Shown piece by piece: positions 57,229 to 64,000 of a stretch of DNA of 64,000 nucleotides. The notes below the pieces were generated by a model that ran no database searches, was not told where the DNA came from, and saw only the letters and a program-made list of their open reading frames with translations. The DNA comes from a virus. The stretch is from positions 1 to 64,000 of the IMG/VR virus record IMGVR_UViG_3300006990_004842. One strand, written 5' to 3'. The number at the start of each line of letters is the position of its first letter. Position 1 is the stretch's first letter. A program made the position numbers and the translations under genes.

Positions 57229-58550
57229 TAAATTTCAGCTCTGCCCAATGGCTCCTCTTCAGGACCAGCACTTGCAGGAATATTATCTTCTAAGTCACCC
57301 TCAGGTTCGCCTAGTCCCATATCGCCAGTATCTAAATCGTCGCCGCCTAAATCACCAGTGTCAGCCATTGCTCCACCTGCTACAAAACCTTCTCCTGAAA
57401 GTTCTGCAACTGCTTGATCAAAGCCTGTTTTAATTGCTTTTGTTGCTTCTAAGTGCTGAGACAACAATCCGTTAATGTTATCTGAAAAACTAACTGCTTT
57501 GTCTCCGCCCATTTCGCCACGTACTTGATCAGCAATAGCAGGCAAGTCTTCGTTCATCATACGACCTAATCTTTCTACTTGATCTTGAATATCATCTGCT
57601 AATGCACGTACAGCCATAACAACTTCTGCTTCTTCAACGTTTACTTCTTCAGAAATCATTTCACTTAAGATATCATCAAACATGCTATTAAATTCTTCTT
57701 TAACGTTTGATTTTTTTGATTCTGTTTTATTCATTGCATCTGTAACTTCTTCAGGTTTCATACCTAATTCTTTAGCAATGTCTTCGATACTTTTTCCGTC
57801 TTTCTTTAGTTTATGCATGTATTGAATACTGTCATTTAATTTTCTTTCTGCAATTTTGCGACCAAACATTTGAATACCACTTACAACTGCATCTTCTTCG
57901 AGACCATTAAGGAAACCAACCACTGAGTCTCTGCTTTTACCTGATACTTCTGCAAATTTACCTAACGTTTCTTCGATAGCATCGTAACTGCTAGTGTCAA
58001 CAATTTCAACACCAATCTCTTTAGCAAGTTCTGATAATAGACGTTCATTAAGATCGCTGTCTATACTTTCTGCACTTGCCATAACAGCACCGCTACCACA
58101 TTCATCCATGTAGTCTTTTGCCGCTTTGATAACAATAGTCTTTGCTGTGTCATCGTCGTAAGCAAAACGATTGTCCATTCTGTAACGGTTCATGCATTCT
58201 GTACATGCTTCATCCATTGTATAACCGCTGTCCATAAGTTGTCTTACACTGTCAGAAATCATGCCTTTCATTTCCATATATGCAGGTGATTCTGCATACA
58301 TGCCTTCTGCTAACATGACGTCTATTGCATCTCTAATACCTAAAAATTTTGCATATTCAGGTTCTAGTTGAAACTTTTTATTGCTGTTGCGAAGTTTGAC
58401 TACGGCCAAATTAGCAGTTTCTTTTAACTCAAGCAACTTTCTCTTTGGCAAAAATGCCTTCTTAAAAGAAACACCAAACTCTTCGCCCAACACTTTTGAT
58501 ATTTTGCCTAGTTTGGAACTAGGTGTTGGATTTAATTGATTTAATAACAT
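57228..58550 (-). CDS. scaffold/internal virion-type protein, 440 aa
   Basis: Acidic, helical protein with MLLNQLNPTPSSKLGKISK at the start, FLGIRDAIDVMLAEGMYAE (about 70-88), SIEDIAKELGMKPEEV (a helix-turn-helix-like segment near 255-270) and a Gly/Asp/Glu-rich tail (about 390-440). The layout fits a prohead core or internal protein. A late octamer (58583-58590) and an AGGAAACC site precede it. Confidence 0.65.
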   Translation of the reverse strand: MLLNQLNPTPSSKLGKISKVLGEEFGVSFKKAFLPKRKLLELKETANLAVVKLRNSNKKFQLEPEYAKFLGIRDAIDVMLAEGMYAESPAYMEMKGMISDSVRQLMDSGYTMDEACTECMNRYRMDNRFAYDDDTAKTIVIKAAKDYMDECGSGAVMASAESIDSDLNERLLSELAKEIGVEIVDTSSYDAIEETLGKFAEVSGKSRDSVVGFLNGLEEDAVVSGIQMFGRKIAERKLNDSIQYMHKLKKDGKSIEDIAKELGMKPEEVTDAMNKTESKKSNVKEEFNSMFDDILSEMISEEVNVEEAEVVMAVRALADDIQDQVERLGRMMNEDLPAIADQVRGEMGGDKAVSFSDNINGLLSQHLEATKAIKTGFDQAVAELSGEGFVAGGAMADTGDLGGDDLDTGDMGLGEPEGDLEDNIPASAGPEEEPLGRAEI

Positions 58551-58582
58551 AGTGGTTTCCTATTCATAACTGTAATAGTACT

Positions 58583-58590
58583 TATTTATC
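58583..58590 (-). promoter_or_regulatory. late promoter octamer
   Basis: GATAAATA on the minus strand, 32 nt before the ATG at 58550; leadered with AGGAAACC. Confidence 0.6.
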
Positions 58591-58615
58591 ATTTTATTGA
58601 GAATTGTGAAAGGAC

Positions 58616-59068
58616 TTAGAATAGGTTTTGTACATTGCTTAAGGCATATTTCTGCCTTAATACAGTTTCTATGAGTCTGTGACGTGTGGCTTCAAACTTA
58701 AAAGCGTCTTTTGTGGTCTTCATAGTGTGTCTATAAAACATGCATTCGTTTTTTGCATCAACATATTTGTTTATAAGCTCTTGTGGCTTTCTAAACATAC
58801 CACCGTCTCTAATAGTCTGTTGGTGCAATTTCTTGCTGTTTAGACGCACACAGAGCACGTTAGCAAGTTTTTTAGTGGGAATGTAGGTCAATACTACCCT
58901 TTTGGTTATAGCCTCTAAAATTTGATACATTTCTATGGACTTGTCATAGGAAATCACAAAGACACCACGTTTAGCAACATTTTGTGCTATCTTGTCTAAC
59001 TTTTTACCTATAACTCTTTTATTCAATTTTACTTTTTTGTGGGTAGACCTTGAAACCAACGATATCAT
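58616..59068 (-). CDS. hypothetical basic protein, 150 aa
   Basis: Start at 59068 (MISLVSRSTHKKVKLNKR) is supported by AAAGG about 9 nt upstream; the frame continues further up but without a site. Strongly basic with many Tyr and Lys (KKLDKIAQNVAKRGVFVISYDKS). It overlaps the 74-aa gene by 50 nt. Perhaps nucleic acid binding; not recognised. Confidence 0.55.
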   Translation of the reverse strand: MISLVSRSTHKKVKLNKRVIGKKLDKIAQNVAKRGVFVISYDKSIEMYQILEAITKRVVLTYIPTKKLANVLCVRLNSKKLHQQTIRDGGMFRKPQELINKYVDAKNECMFYRHTMKTTKDAFKFEATRHRLIETVLRQKYALSNVQNLF

Positions 59069-59243
59069 TTTTTCTGACCTTTTGTAGTATGTTTCTACAA
59101 TACATGTCTTCTGCCATGTATCTTGTTCTCTCGTCAAATTTATTTATTGGACAAAACTTTTCAAAATCTATTTTATTGAACAGGCGAGTCTCATCTCTGG
59201 TGATGAAACTTAAATTACCATTTTTGCATTTAACTGCTTTCAT
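59019..59243 (-). CDS. small conserved phage protein, 74 aa
   Basis: MKAVKCKNGNLSFITRDETRLFNKI at the start and RTRYMAEDMYCRNILQKV in the middle; small proteins of this type recur in marine T4-like phages. It is short and basic at both ends; function unknown. Confidence 0.6.
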   Translation of the reverse strand: MKAVKCKNGNLSFITRDETRLFNKIDFEKFCPINKFDERTRYMAEDMYCRNILQKVRKNDIVGFKVYPQKSKIE

Positions 59244-59245
59244 GT

Positions 59246-59800
59246 TTAACCGCCGGCATGCATTGCGGCCATATGTGCTTTATATTTTTTAGTGCCTTTC
59301 TTATGTGGGCTTTTACCTTCGTCTAAACCTAATTCTGCTATAGCATCTTCTATTGCTTTTCCTGTGTCTCTGCCACGATAAAACTCTGGCATGTTATCAG
59401 ACATAAATGATTCTATTTCATCTTTGCTTTCGAAGTTATCTAAACCTTTTTCATTAACTAATGCAACTAATATACTTACAGCCTGTTCTCTTTTGGGATT
59501 GCTTTCAGACACTTTCTTTTTCTTAGAAAACACAGAAGGATTTTGGCGTCTGTGCAGTTTGCCCATTGGCATGGCAAAACTTCCTATTGCTCCGGCTACT
59601 GTTTCTTTTAATGATTCTACGATTTCAAAATCATCATCTGATGTACCACTATAACGTGATGCTCCTACAGCACCTGATTTGATCCTGGCCTTTTGTTTGG
59701 CACTATTGTCGCTCATAGCCGTAACATGATATACTTTACCAGTTTTTTTATGCTTTACTTTGTAGTGCTTAAATGATTCTGTTAGGTCTGAAATCTTCAT
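59246..59800 (-). CDS. basic virion-type protein with capsid-targeting-like N-terminus
   Basis: 184 aa from the ATG at 59800, 5 nt after a late octamer. MKISDLTESFKHYKVKHKKTGK has an LTE site fitting cleavage after a short targeting peptide. The middle is Ser/Lys-rich (HRRQNPSVFSKKKKV), followed by a helical part and HKKGTKKYKAHMAAMHAGG at the end, a module common in marine phage virion proteins. A packaged DNA-binding protein is plausible. Confidence 0.68.
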   Translation of the reverse strand: MKISDLTESFKHYKVKHKKTGKVYHVTAMSDNSAKQKARIKSGAVGASRYSGTSDDDFEIVESLKETVAGAIGSFAMPMGKLHRRQNPSVFSKKKKVSESNPKREQAVSILVALVNEKGLDNFESKDEIESFMSDNMPEFYRGRDTGKAIEDAIAELGLDEGKSPHKKGTKKYKAHMAAMHAGG

Positions 59801-59805
59801 AATAG

Positions 59806-59813
59806 TATTTATC
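59806..59813 (-). promoter_or_regulatory. late promoter octamer
   Basis: GATAAATA on the minus strand, 5 nt before the ATG at 59800; leaderless prediction. Confidence 0.65.
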
Positions 59814-60978
59814 AATCATAAGATACGTTGGGAATAGAATAACCTAAACTGTTTAAGCCGTTAATAACTTGGTTTGCATAGTATGTAGCATTTGCTCCAG
59901 CAATCACATCAGTTTCAACACGTACTTCTACGTTTGCTCTATCACTAAGTCCTGCTGTACCACTGTAATTACCAGTACCATTTATAACAGCATTAACATA
60001 ATCTTTATATCCGCCATAACTACCAGGCCCTGTGTTTACTTGGAACAACACACTTCTAAAATATGAACTGCTATTTGCTGTTTCTGCAGTTGCTATTGTA
60101 CTTCTCAGTGAAGTAATATCAGTGGTATGTTGAGTAGTTGGGTTAGTTGGATACGTACTAGTTGCACCATACGGTGAGTTTTCATCTGAGAATACCAAAT
60201 TAATGACCTGCGTAACATTTGAATTTGAACCCATTGTTTCCATTTGGCTCCATACTCTTTCATTGCCTTCTTCTGTGAATGAAACATTATTATCATAAGC
60301 ATCACCGTCGTCATCATAAAAAGGTAATAATGCATTTTTAAGTACATCATTTTTCATAGTACGTAAAGGTGTTAACGAACTATTCATACTACCACTGCTG
60401 TCAAAGAATATATTGATTTCTGTTTGCGTATCAATTTGATTTTGCGGTGCGGCAAACAATGTGCCACCTGAATATAAAATCATTACTCTTGCTGTACCCG
60501 AAGTTGCACCACCTTGTGTTACTGTGCTTCTCAATGTTGTTCTATTACTGTAAAGATAGTTTGTTTCATCAACTGTAGAAACTGTGGGATCAAAATGTGT
60601 AAACAATCTATCAGGATCTGCACTATCACCAATAGTAATATTTGTATTAGCATCAGCACCAGCCCAATTTGTTAATGCTTCTATACTAACACTTAAAACT
60701 GTTGTGTTAGCAGGAACAACTATCATATTAGTAGTACTGCTATCATAAGAAATAACGTTGCTAAATGTTCTATTAATGTTTATACTTTCCAATTGAGAAA
60801 GTGTTTGTGCCTGGTCTGCATTTTCACCGGGTGCTACTTTTGCTCTGTTGAGATCGTTGTTTCTATCAAACAGAGAAATGTCATCATCACTGGAAACAAT
60901 AGTTGCTTGATATTCTCTACCAAGTTCAATATTTCCACTTACACCAGTTATGCCATAATTTTTAACTGAATCTACCAT
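59812..60978 (-). CDS. virion-type protein fused to a von Willebrand factor A domain
   Basis: 388 aa. Residues 1-175 match the decoration-type paralogues at 17695 and 18315 (MVDSVKNYGITGVSGNIELG, VPANTTVLS, TNITIGDSADPDRL, TQGGATSGTARVMI). Residues about 185-388 form a VWA domain: INIFFDSSGSMNSS contains the MIDAS DxSxS (D193, S195, S197), QVINLVFSDEN the next strand with acidic residues, and VRVETDVIAGANA near the end. VWA/MIDAS domains bind protein or glycan ligands through a metal. Likely virion-surface adhesion. TAATG overlap with the preceding gene. Confidence 0.82.
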   Translation of the reverse strand: MVDSVKNYGITGVSGNIELGREYQATIVSSDDDISLFDRNNDLNRAKVAPGENADQAQTLSQLESININRTFSNVISYDSSTTNMIVVPANTTVLSVSIEALTNWAGADANTNITIGDSADPDRLFTHFDPTVSTVDETNYLYSNRTTLRSTVTQGGATSGTARVMILYSGGTLFAAPQNQIDTQTEINIFFDSSGSMNSSLTPLRTMKNDVLKNALLPFYDDDGDAYDNNVSFTEEGNERVWSQMETMGSNSNVTQVINLVFSDENSPYGATSTYPTNPTTQHTTDITSLRSTIATAETANSSSYFRSVLFQVNTGPGSYGGYKDYVNAVINGTGNYSGTAGLSDRANVEVRVETDVIAGANATYYANQVINGLNSLGYSIPNVSYD

Positions 60979-61556
60979 TATTTTTTCTTCCCACCTTTCA
61001 TGTTAGCACACCAGTGATACATTTTACCACGTTCACCACTGTACTTTTTTGCTTTTGCTCTTAAACTTGTTACAGAACCTTTACAACTGGCTCCTGCTTT
61101 TTTAACTCTGCCCGGTCTGCTTTTGCCTTTTTTCTTACCGTCAGCAAAGTTTTCGTCTAATTTACTTGCGTCTATATACCAAACTTTTGCTTTGCCTTTT
61201 GTACTAATAAGTCCTATAAGTCGTGTGTTGCCTGCTATAAGTTCTAATTTACCGTTTGGCATTTTCATCACAATAGGCATTTCTATTGTACCTGACTTCA
61301 TTGCTTTTTTCAATCTTTGAACTTTTTCAGGTTCTAAATCTGCAAGTGTCTCTGATCCATCTGCGCCAGTGTTGCCTATCTTCTTTACAATATTACTATT
61401 TACATTAGCAACTTTACCAGTCTGTGCTAATTCTATCCATCCATCTTTACCTAACTTGTCTAAGAACGGATAGCGATTTGCTTCTTCCCATTCTAGATCA
61501 AACTGTGGCTCAGCAAAGTTTTCATCTAGTATACTTATAATTTCACTTATCAGCAT
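60978..61556 (-). CDS. ParB-like domain protein with targeting-like N-terminus (1 of 2)
   Basis: 192 aa. MLISEIISILDENFAE carries ISE and LDE sites. Residues about 80-125 (LEPEKVQRLKKAMKSG, then KLELIAGNTRLIGLIS) match the ParB/Srx fold, where GNTR binds nucleotide. The C-terminus is basic with GASCKGSVTSLRAKAKKYSG and CANMKGGKKK. ParB folds act as CTPases, nucleases or phosphotransferases. Possibly a packaged enzyme; overlaps the preceding gene by 14 nt. Confidence 0.72.
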   Translation of the reverse strand: MLISEIISILDENFAEPQFDLEWEEANRYPFLDKLGKDGWIELAQTGKVANVNSNIVKKIGNTGADGSETLADLEPEKVQRLKKAMKSGTIEMPIVMKMPNGKLELIAGNTRLIGLISTKGKAKVWYIDASKLDENFADGKKKGKSRPGRVKKAGASCKGSVTSLRAKAKKYSGERGKMYHWCANMKGGKKK

Positions 61557-62274
61557 CGTCGATGTCCTTTTTCAAATCATCTAAGTCTGCTTCTATATCA
61601 TATAGTCTAAACTTATTTACTTTGTCTTCTTGTCCTGGTTTTAACTCAGGATGAAATTTCATTTCAACTATTCTAGCATCTTTCTTTATAGACTTACCAT
61701 CCACTAATACTTCAACTTCAAATGGTACATGTTTTTCATACCAATATGCCATCTCATATCCGCCATCGTCTAATAATTTTACTAATAGTCCTCTGTCGTA
61801 ATCTTTTTCTTCTGCTTTGAGTACTTTCATTTCACCACGTGGTAAATTCAAAGCAATGTTCCTATCACCTGATGTAGGTTTATCTTCTTTTACTTTTTCA
61901 TTTTTGACACAGTTAGGCACACGTTTTCCAAACATGGTTTTCATGCCCTTCTTCTTGTAGCCTTTCCAACATTTTTCAACTATTGTTTCTACAATGCTTG
62001 GGTCTATTTCTTGTGCTGTAAATTGTTGCATCAATTCAACAATGTCATCATCGTGATCTAAAATTTTATAATCAGCATCAACTATGAGTGCTACATTGTC
62101 TTCGTAACCATGATTCTCACCACTAAGTACATGCATTCCATTACTTAATTCTATATGGTCTTCTTGGTTGACCCATTGATGAATAACTGATTCTACTTCT
62201 TCATGTGGCAGTTTACCTAACTTAGGTGCTGTATTAAGAGTAGTTAAATCTTCTATGATTTCGTTAATAAGCAT
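61543..62274 (-). CDS. virion-type protein with CWKGYKKKG module
   Basis: 243 aa. MLINEIIEDLTTLN at the start has INE and IIE sites. IVETIVEKCWKGYKKKGMKT, then FGKRVPNCVKNE (about 92-128) is a two-Cys basic module frequent in marine phage virion proteins. The C-terminal half is beta-rich (YWYEKHVPFEVEVLVDGKSI) and ends acidic. A packaged or scaffold-linked role is inferred. Confidence 0.65.
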   Translation of the reverse strand: MLINEIIEDLTTLNTAPKLGKLPHEEVESVIHQWVNQEDHIELSNGMHVLSGENHGYEDNVALIVDADYKILDHDDDIVELMQQFTAQEIDPSIVETIVEKCWKGYKKKGMKTMFGKRVPNCVKNEKVKEDKPTSGDRNIALNLPRGEMKVLKAEEKDYDRGLLVKLLDDGGYEMAYWYEKHVPFEVEVLVDGKSIKKDARIVEMKFHPELKPGQEDKVNKFRLYDIEADLDDLKKDIDDADK

Positions 62275-62278
62275 GTTA

Positions 62279-63433
62279 CTACATCATGTCCTTGTACTTG
62301 TCTTTGAATATTTTCCAAGACTCTTGTTCATCATACATCCATTTAGGATCTTTGCGTTTTTCTTGAAACCAATGTGTAAAGTTTTCAATAGGACTCTGGT
62401 TTCGATTATATTTCCATTCATTATCTAATTCGCGTCTAGCAGGTACCATAACATCTAACATGCCATCTCCCGAGTCTTTTCTAGGATTCTTAAAGATGTC
62501 ATGATTTCTCTGAAACGTTTGGCTTCTACCCCTTCTAGGATTATTAGATCTTTTGTAAGTTTTGATATCTTCAGCAGTGTGTGCAAAAGTTTCCATTATG
62601 GAATCTAACTTTGCTTCAACCTTGATTGCTTTTACATACTTTTTATTTAATTCTAAGACAACATCTAATCTATGGTGACCGTTTATTAATACATTGTTTT
62701 CATCAATTATTAAAGGGTCGTAATTATTACTAGTAATTTTTTCAAATGCCTTTTTATGCATTTTTTTAGATCTGTCTTTTTGTACAGTGACTATACTTTC
62801 AGTTTTTATAAAACCTTTTTTATATGATATGTTTGCATCTAGTAAATCTTGTTCATTAATTTGAGGCATGTCTTTTCTTTCATACACGCCTTTGCCAAAG
62901 TCAAATCCACTGCTTGATTTCTTTTTCTTCTTTTTCTTTTTAGAATTTTTACTAGGACGTAATCCATAAGCAAAAAAGTGTCCTACGCCACGTGGTTCTG
63001 CAGTAGGGGTGGAGTCAGGGGAATTCGAATCGCCAGTATCGGCAACTCCGGAATCTGCAGACCCGCTGTCTCCACTTGAACCTGTTGAACCGCCATCACC
63101 ACCAGCACTTGCACCAGCACCAGCACCAGCACCAGCACCAGCACCAGCACCAGCACCCGCACCACCGCCTCCGGCTTCAGCATCTATACGTGATTGCGAA
63201 CGTACTTGTTGCTTATTTTCTTGTTCCCAACGTTGAATAAGTGCTCTTGCATCACGTGCCATAACATGGAATCTTGCTTGAAGCTCACGTTGTATTTGTA
63301 CTTTACCCATGCCTCGTTGTACAAGTTTTGATATTACATCGGTGTACACCGAATAATCATGCATTCCGTACTTGTCGTAAGTGAGGTCTGGAAACCTCAT
63401 ATCGCCTTCTCTAAAAAATTCGTTTAATTTCAT
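62279..63433 (-). CDS. ParB-like domain protein with Gly-Ala linker (2 of 2)
   Basis: 384 aa. MKLNEFFREGDMRFPDL at the N-terminus has an LNE site. Residues about 30-75 are helical; 86-108 are an (Ala-Gly)n run; then an acidic Gly/Ser linker and a Lys-rich stretch. Residues about 240-275 (YDPLIIDENNVLINGHHRLD) form a ParB-like nucleotide site with GHHR, and DARALIQRWEQE an N-terminal helix. The tail (about 330-384) is Trp/Arg-rich. ATGA overlap with sodC. Confidence 0.68.
   Translation of the reverse strand: MKLNEFFREGDMRFPDLTYDKYGMHDYSVYTDVISKLVQRGMGKVQIQRELQARFHVMARDARALIQRWEQENKQQVRSQSRIDAEAGGGGAGAGAGAGAGAGAGAGASAGGDGGSTGSSGDSGSADSGVADTGDSNSPDSTPTAEPRGVGHFFAYGLRPSKNSKKKKKKKKSSSGFDFGKGVYERKDMPQINEQDLLDANISYKKGFIKTESIVTVQKDRSKKMHKKAFEKITSNNYDPLIIDENNVLINGHHRLDVVLELNKKYVKAIKVEAKLDSIMETFAHTAEDIKTYKRSNNPRRGRSQTFQRNHDIFKNPRKDSGDGMLDVMVPARRELDNEWKYNRNQSPIENFTHWFQEKRKDPKWMYDEQESWKIFKDKYKDMM
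63111..63157 (-). repeat. GCACCA hexanucleotide repeat encoding Ala-Gly
   Basis: Nearly perfect six-nucleotide tandem repeat (plus-strand form) encoding the Ala-Gly run in the ParB-like gene. Copy number is probably variable. Confidence 0.85.
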
Positions 63434-63975
63434 TCTGATAACCTTATAACCCCACAGCCAACTCTGTCACCAGCGTTTCCTGTTTTCAAACTTTCCTCGT
63501 CACCACCTTTGCCTAAATCATCTACATCAGCATGTACAACTATTGCTCTGCCTACAACACTTCGATCGCCATGTAAATCAACACGTGGTAATACTAAATC
63601 TATTTTTGCAACACCACTATCATCTGCAACAATATTGCCTAAGTCGCCTACATGGCCTTCTTTGATATTGCCATGATCGACTCCGTCTGGATTGTAGTGT
63701 GGTCCTGCACTTGCACAACCGTCACTTAAATCACCAAACTCATGTATGTGAAATCCATGCTCACCAGGTTCAAGTCCACTTACTTCACCCACTAACATTG
63801 TAGGCTGACCTGGATTTTGCTTAAACAAAAAATGTCCTACAACATCACCCTCTGTGTGTTCTAGTTCGCATTTTGCTTTGATTGTTTGTTCTGCTTCTTG
63901 TAAACCTTTGATACCTGCACAATCACAACCTTTTGCTTTTGTTCTAGGGCAACTTTTTACTTGTGAAAATTTCAT
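63430..63975 (-). CDS. sodC: Cu/Zn superoxide dismutase
   Basis: 181 aa. All metal ligands are present: H76 and H78 (GFHIHEFGD), bridging H93 (GPHYNP), H101, H108 and D111 (HVGDLGN), H148 (VVHADVDD); disulfide Cys87-Cys174; RVGCGVI ends the domain. It converts superoxide to peroxide and oxygen. Unlike host SodC it has no Sec signal; instead the N-terminus is MKFSQVKS with a Cys-rich stretch (CDCAGIKGLQEAE, I/L-x-E at LQE). The extra N-terminus fits packaging inside the virion. AAGGGA precedes the ATG. Confidence 0.93.
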   Translation of the reverse strand: MKFSQVKSCPRTKAKGCDCAGIKGLQEAEQTIKAKCELEHTEGDVVGHFLFKQNPGQPTMLVGEVSGLEPGEHGFHIHEFGDLSDGCASAGPHYNPDGVDHGNIKEGHVGDLGNIVADDSGVAKIDLVLPRVDLHGDRSVVGRAIVVHADVDDLGKGGDEESLKTGNAGDRVGCGVIRLSE

Positions 63976-64000
63976 TATACTGTTCCCTTATTAAGTGTTA

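Noticed and set aside
63111-63157. CRISPR or origin repeat
   Set aside because: A six-nucleotide coding repeat giving Ala-Gly; no spacers and no iteron features.

Overview
The window looks like about 64 kb of an AT-rich T4-like marine myovirus genome. The evidence is class Ia ribonucleotide reductase with its own glutaredoxin, a PAAR tail-spike tip, a DexA-like exonuclease, an MGME1/RecB-like PD-(D/E)XK nuclease, UvdE, peptide deformylase, many virion proteins of the marine T4-like type, very dense packing with 1-30 nt overlaps, and T4-style late promoter octamers (NATAAATA). No photosynthesis genes are seen. The host is probably a heterotrophic marine proteobacterium; a SAR11-type host is compatible but not shown by the sequence. 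No capsid, terminase or polymerase genes fall in this window.

Layout. 1-17.6 kb (minus strand): small membrane and hypothetical proteins; an iron-sulfur scaffold IscU; a late operon clpX - bS21 - nucleotidyltransferase/cupin - ferritin-like protein - SGNH protein; a repeat coiled-coil protein and a large membrane protein; QueD-like enzyme; thermonuclease; SleB-type cell wall hydrolase; glycosyltransferases and a methyltransferase; UvdE. 17.7-29.3 kb (plus strand): virion-type proteins, alternative oxidase, a 2OG oxygenase, an SDR, and large mosaic proteins with short N-terminal targeting-like peptides. 29.3-35.0 kb (minus): GH6 glucanase with SGNH protein and peptide deformylase, then an early cluster with a MESH1-like alarmone hydrolase, then a monocistronic lipoprotein. 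35.2-37.5 kb (plus): a tandem pair of glycosyltransferases. 37.5-43.7 kb (mostly minus): DexA-like exonuclease, two GT-A glycosyltransferases, four tRNAs, a 2OG oxygenase, SprT-like protein, asparagine-synthetase-like protein. 43.8-46.5 kb (plus): subtilase and a cysteine-poor radical-SAM-like protein. 46.5-64 kb (minus): PAAR, Sm-like protein, glutaredoxin, nrdB, nrdA, a 1004-residue fibre or baseplate-like protein, PD-(D/E)XK nuclease, two SGNH proteins, internal or scaffold-type virion proteins, a VWA-domain virion protein, two ParB-like proteins and a Cu/Zn superoxide dismutase.

Regulation is unusually readable. About nine host-type promoters (TTGACA, 15-17 nt spacer, TATAAT-like) precede putative early genes, and about twenty late octamers precede late genes. 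Eleven late octamers and two early -10 boxes lie exactly 5-6 nt upstream of an ATG that lacks a Shine-Dalgarno sequence, which predicts leaderless mRNAs. Promoters farther from the start codon have a Shine-Dalgarno sequence. The same phage encodes a tailed bS21, a ribosomal protein next to the anti-Shine-Dalgarno region, so a phage-specific translation programme is a testable idea.

Three other themes stand out: (i) two scattered paralogue families, six TEK-motif glycosyltransferase-like proteins and five SGNH proteins, plus a GH6 glucanase, pointing to extensive glycan editing; (ii) an iron and oxygen set (IscU, ferritin-like protein, alternative oxidase, NrdB, two 2OG oxygenases, SodC); (iii) a set of proteins with T4-like capsid-targeting N-termini, including SodC, suggesting enzymes carried inside the capsid.
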